64,000 bases of DNA from CAYRNY01 sp964425755 (lineage in GTDB: Bacteria > Chloroflexota > Anaerolineae > Aggregatilineales > Aggregatilineaceae), in contig CAYRNY010000004.1 of the NCBI GenBank assembly GCA_964425755.1, forward strand, positions 124,001 to 188,000, read 5' to 3'. The position numbers and the translations under genes were made by a program. The notes beneath the pieces were generated by a model. That model saw nothing but the letters and a program-made list of their open reading frames with translations, was not told the origin of the DNA and made no database searches. This document shows positions 61,513 to 64,000 of this stretch, one piece after another (position 1 is the stretch's first letter; each line of letters starts with the position of its first letter).

Positions 61513-62364
61513 CTAGAAGCGCCCGCCCATGCGGATGCCCTGGATGATGTAGCGCTGGAAGATAATGAAAACAACCAGGATCGGCGCGCTGGCGGTGACG
61601 GCTGAGGCCATCAGGAAACCAAGCCCTTCGGTCTGCGCAAACGTGCCCTGCAGGCTGCCCAGGCCGACGGTCAGGGTATACATGTCGGTTTCCGTCGCTG
61701 AGACCAGCGGCCACAGATAATCATTCCAGGTCAGCACGAAGGTGAACAAGCCCAGCGTGGTCAGCGCCGGTACGGATAGCGGCAGCATGATCCGCGCGTA
61801 GACCAGCAGGCGGTTCGCACCGTCCAGCTTGGACGCTTCTTCGATATCCTGCGGGATCGCCTGGAAGAACTGCGCCATCAAGAATACACCCAGCGGAAAA
61901 GCCAGCCGGGGCAGCACCAGCGCCTGGTAGGTGTTGTGCATCTCCCACGATGAAAACATCGTGTGCAGCGGGATGAAAACCGCCTGCTCCGGGACCATCA
62001 TCCCTGACAGGATGAAGAAATAAACCAGGCGCTTACCTTTGAACGGTATCCGCGCGAAAGCATAACCGGCCAGGGACGCCAGGATCAGGGTCAGGATAGT
62101 TGTGCTGGTGGACACGATCATGCTGTTCATGAACCAGCGCGGCACTTTAGAGACATGCAGGATGTCGCCGTAGTTTTTCAGCGTGAACGGATCGGGGATC
62201 ATCCCCTTGGTCGACACCTGCAGCACATCGTTCGGCTTGAGCGACATCGCGACCACCCAGACGATAGGCGCGATCCAGAAAATGCTCACCACAACCAACA
62301 GGCCAATCAGGAGCCAGTTGCCGATACGTTTCTGCGTATCACCCGGGGCAATCTGACCTAACAT
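61513..62364 (-). CDS. Sugar ABC permease (MalG-like)
   Basis: The 283-residue protein has six transmembrane helices; the N-terminus reads IGNWLLIGLLVVVSIFWIAP. The EAA loop is IPQDIEEASKLDGANRLLVY followed by ARIMLPLSVPALTTLGLF. The C-terminus ends QRYIIQGIRMGGRF, a near-universal MalG-type tail. Its start abuts the MalF-like stop. No ATPase gene is present in this operon, so a shared MsmX-type ATPase elsewhere must energise it. Confidence 0.93.
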   Translation of the reverse strand: MLGQIAPGDTQKRIGNWLLIGLLVVVSIFWIAPIVWVVAMSLKPNDVLQVSTKGMIPDPFTLKNYGDILHVSKVPRWFMNSMIVSTSTTILTLILASLAGYAFARIPFKGKRLVYFFILSGMMVPEQAVFIPLHTMFSSWEMHNTYQALVLPRLAFPLGVFLMAQFFQAIPQDIEEASKLDGANRLLVYARIMLPLSVPALTTLGLFTFVLTWNDYLWPLVSATETDMYTLTVGLGSLQGTFAQTEGLGFLMASAVTASAPILVVFIIFQRYIIQGIRMGGRF

Positions 62365-63492
62365 TTACGCTTCCTCCCCCTGGGTAAGCCAGATTTGGAC
62401 GATCGAGGTCCCCAGCATGAACACGAACAAGATCATCGACATCGCGGAAGCGTACCCTAACATCCAATCGCGAAAGCCCGTCTGGTAGATCTCCAGCACC
62501 AGCACGCGTGTCGCGCCTGCCGGGCCGCCGCGCGTCATCAGGTACACCTGCCCAAAGATCTGGAATGAGAACATGACTTGCAGCACAACCACCGCGACCG
62601 TCGTCCGCTTGAGCAGCGGCAGAGTCATGCGGAAGAACGTGACGAGCGGACCGGCACCGTCGAGTTTTGCCGCCTCATACACTTCGGAAGGGATATCCTG
62701 CAGCCCTGCCAGAAACAGGATCATGTTGAAACCGACCGTCCACCAAAGCGTCGTGATCACAATGGCGGGCATCGCCAGGTCCTTGTCCGTCAACCAGGCG
62801 ATCGGCTCAGCGCCGAAAAGCTCCAGGAAGTGCGCCAGAATGCCCTGGCGCGGGCTGAGCACCATCACCCAGATCAAGGTGACGACGGAGACGGAGAAAA
62901 TGTACGACGAGAAAAAGACGGTGCGGAAAAGTCCCATGATCGGCCAGGGCCGGTTGAGCGCGACGGCAAGCAACAACCCGACGATCACAATTGCTGGCGT
63001 TGAGAGCACCACGAAGTAGAGGGTGTTCTTAACGGCTGTGCGGAACAACTGGTCACCCCAGCGCCGCGCGCCCTCTTCCGGGTGCAGCCCCAGAACGCCC
63101 GCAAAGACCACCAGCGCGATCGCAAACAAGACCACTGCCGCAACACGCCCGATCTTCTCGCGCCGCAGGAGCCACCAGAGCACAGCCGCGCTGATGACCA
63201 GGCCCAGCACGCGCCAGACCAGTTGGTGTGGGATGTCCCACGTCAGGTTATTCCACAGCATGTAGCGGTAGTTTTCCAGCCCAACGTATTCGCGGTGCGT
63301 GCCGACAAGTTCCCATTCGTGCAGGCTGATATATATCCCGCGAAACAAGGGATAGATCCGGAACGCGATATAAATGACCATGAACGGAAGCAGGAAGAGA
63401 TAAGCCGCCGCGGTGTCGGCGAAAGTCTCGCGGAGCGATTGCATTGTAGACGTGCGAGCAGCAGCAAGTGTTGAGGGGGGAGCAGTCGCCAT
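62365..63492 (-). CDS. Sugar ABC permease (MalF-like) with membrane insertion
   Basis: The protein has 375 residues from MATAPPSTLAAARTSTMQSL, with AAGGG nine bases upstream; an ATG seven codons earlier is less likely. It has MalF features: AYLFLLPFMVIYIAFRIYPL, the EAA loop IPSEVYEAAKLDGAGPLVTF, and a six-helix core. Between GLENYRYMLWNN and NTLYFVVLSTPAIV about 75 extra residues with two or three hydrophobic helices are inserted. It is the first gene of the sugar operon. Confidence 0.92.
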   Translation of the reverse strand: MATAPPSTLAAARTSTMQSLRETFADTAAAYLFLLPFMVIYIAFRIYPLFRGIYISLHEWELVGTHREYVGLENYRYMLWNNLTWDIPHQLVWRVLGLVISAAVLWWLLRREKIGRVAAVVLFAIALVVFAGVLGLHPEEGARRWGDQLFRTAVKNTLYFVVLSTPAIVIVGLLLAVALNRPWPIMGLFRTVFFSSYIFSVSVVTLIWVMVLSPRQGILAHFLELFGAEPIAWLTDKDLAMPAIVITTLWWTVGFNMILFLAGLQDIPSEVYEAAKLDGAGPLVTFFRMTLPLLKRTTVAVVVLQVMFSFQIFGQVYLMTRGGPAGATRVLVLEIYQTGFRDWMLGYASAMSMILFVFMLGTSIVQIWLTQGEEA

Positions 63493-63537
63493 TTTTCTGC
63501 CCTTATATTTCATAATATCATGTTATATTGCATATTC

Positions 63538-63566
63538 AGCATATGCGAATTTAAAGCGCTTGTCAA
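63538..63566 (-). promoter_or_regulatory. Promoter of the sugar importer operon
   Basis: Minus-strand TTGACA (63561-63566), a 17-base spacer and TATGCT (63538-63543) lie 46 bases before the MalF-like ATG. AAGCGCTT (63554-63561), an 8-base palindrome of LacI-operator style, overlaps the spacer and -35. The -10 sits inside GCATA-N7-TATGC, another inverted repeat. Sugar-responsive repression is likely. Confidence 0.75.
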
Positions 63567-63616
63567 CATTTTGACGCAGTTTGGGGCGAATTCCGGCTCG
63601 AATTTCCCTGAATCGC

Positions 63617-63645
63617 TTGACCGCATCCAACAAAACAGGTAAAAT
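63617..63645 (+). promoter_or_regulatory. Promoter of the ArsR-type regulator gene
   Basis: TTGACC at 63617-63622, a 17-base spacer and TAAAAT at 63640-63645 lie 55 bases before the ATG. The match to the consensus is good. Confidence 0.75.
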
Positions 63646-63700
63646 ACCTTTCAAGTGTTTCATGTTTTTATGTTACTAACAAGGCGTGGCGAGGTTTGAT

Positions 63701-64000
63701 ATGGATACTCCATTGTCTCCAAAAGGCCCGATTCTCAGCATCGATGTGCATTCCCCCGATGCTCAGCAGGTGCTCAAGGCGCTGGCATCAGATACCCGCA
63801 TCCGGATTCTGGACCTGCTGAGCGACCAACTGCTCAATGTGAGCGAAATTGCCGAGGCGCTCGGCGTCCCGCTTTCGACCGCCAACCTGCACATTAAGGG
63901 ACTTGAGGACGCCGGGCTGTTGCTAACCGAGTTGAAGCCTGCATCGCGCGGGCTTCAGAAGGTCTGCGCGCGGGCCTACGAAACAGTTGTGATCCAGTTG
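63701..64000 (+). CDS. ArsR-type winged-helix regulator (partial, runs off the window)
   Basis: One hundred residues are visible from MDTPLSPKGPILSIDVHSPD, with GAGG six bases upstream. The winged helix follows: VLKALASDTRIRILDLLSDQ, then NVSEIAEALGVPLSTANLHI with KGLEDAGLLL, the ArsR-family DNA-binding pattern. No metal-binding CxC is seen in this part. The gene diverges from the sugar importer operon, so it probably regulates it, as ArsR-like sugar regulators in Chloroflexota and Firmicutes do. The C-terminal ligand domain lies outside the window. Confidence 0.88.
   Translation, partial: MDTPLSPKGPILSIDVHSPDAQQVLKALASDTRIRILDLLSDQLLNVSEIAEALGVPLSTANLHIKGLEDAGLLLTELKPASRGLQKVCARAYETVVIQL

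Noticed and set aside
63551..63566. CcpA-type cre site in the sugar promoter
   Set aside because: The central CG and A/T arms fit, but several outer consensus positions mismatch; a generic LacI-type palindrome is the safer reading.

Overview
The window is high-GC bacterial chromosome with densely packed operons and no rRNA, tRNA, CRISPR array or intact insertion sequence that I could recognise. The gene content suggests a monoderm Chloroflexota (Anaerolineae-like) bacterium. It has several solute-binding-protein transporters without TonB partners, a DUF3786-type protein, receiver-first histidine kinases, and a long surface-glycan cluster. This assignment is an inference; no marker gene is present.

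Layout. (1) 158-15886, minus strand: a surface polysaccharide locus headed by a NusG-type specialised antiterminator. It runs through a polyprenyl-phosphate-type GT2, further GT2 and GT4 transferases, an NAD-dependent sugar-nucleotide epimerase, a GT-C-like membrane protein and a Wzx-type flippase. It ends with an 899-residue secreted, membrane-anchored protein whose cytoplasmic tail is a transposase-like helix-turn-helix. An AT-rich gap (15887-16535) lies upstream. (2) 16536-26803, minus strand: an Opp/Dpp-type ABC importer plus a SAM methyltransferase, followed by a structured RNA leader with an intrinsic terminator. After the leader come an ECF importer (fused ATPase, S component, molybdopterin-domain lipoprotein, T component) and mobB. 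This looks like a molybdenum-cofactor-linked uptake system and is the best candidate for something undescribed. (3) 27099-34129, plus strand: a complete Mrp Na+/H+ antiporter operon (mrpA-G) with a site-2-type protease/CBS protein between mrpA and mrpB. It ends in a strong terminator. (4) 34216-38106, plus strand: a Fur-box-controlled ferric iron ABC importer. (5) 38280-43441, plus strand: three receiver-kinase fusions, one a kinase-regulator single chain lacking its phospho-histidine, then a stand-alone receiver and a small unknown protein. (6) 43648-47437: a fucose-isomerase-like protein, a ketose 3-epimerase, a DUF3786-like protein and a convergent DtxR-family regulator. (7) 48071-53861, plus strand: an OpuC/ProU-type osmolyte importer with enlarged permeases and a tandemly duplicated binding protein. 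(8) 54087-57034: a GT4 transferase, a small protein and a HAD-family protein. (9) 57210-64000: a minus-strand sugar ABC importer plus GH2 glycosidase operon, divergent from an ArsR-type regulator that runs off the window.

Overall the region is dominated by nutrient and ion handling (Moco/metal, iron, sodium, osmolytes, sugars), surface glycan export and signalling. Start codons were re-chosen in many genes from Shine-Dalgarno sites, 4-base ATGA overlaps and family-typical N-termini.
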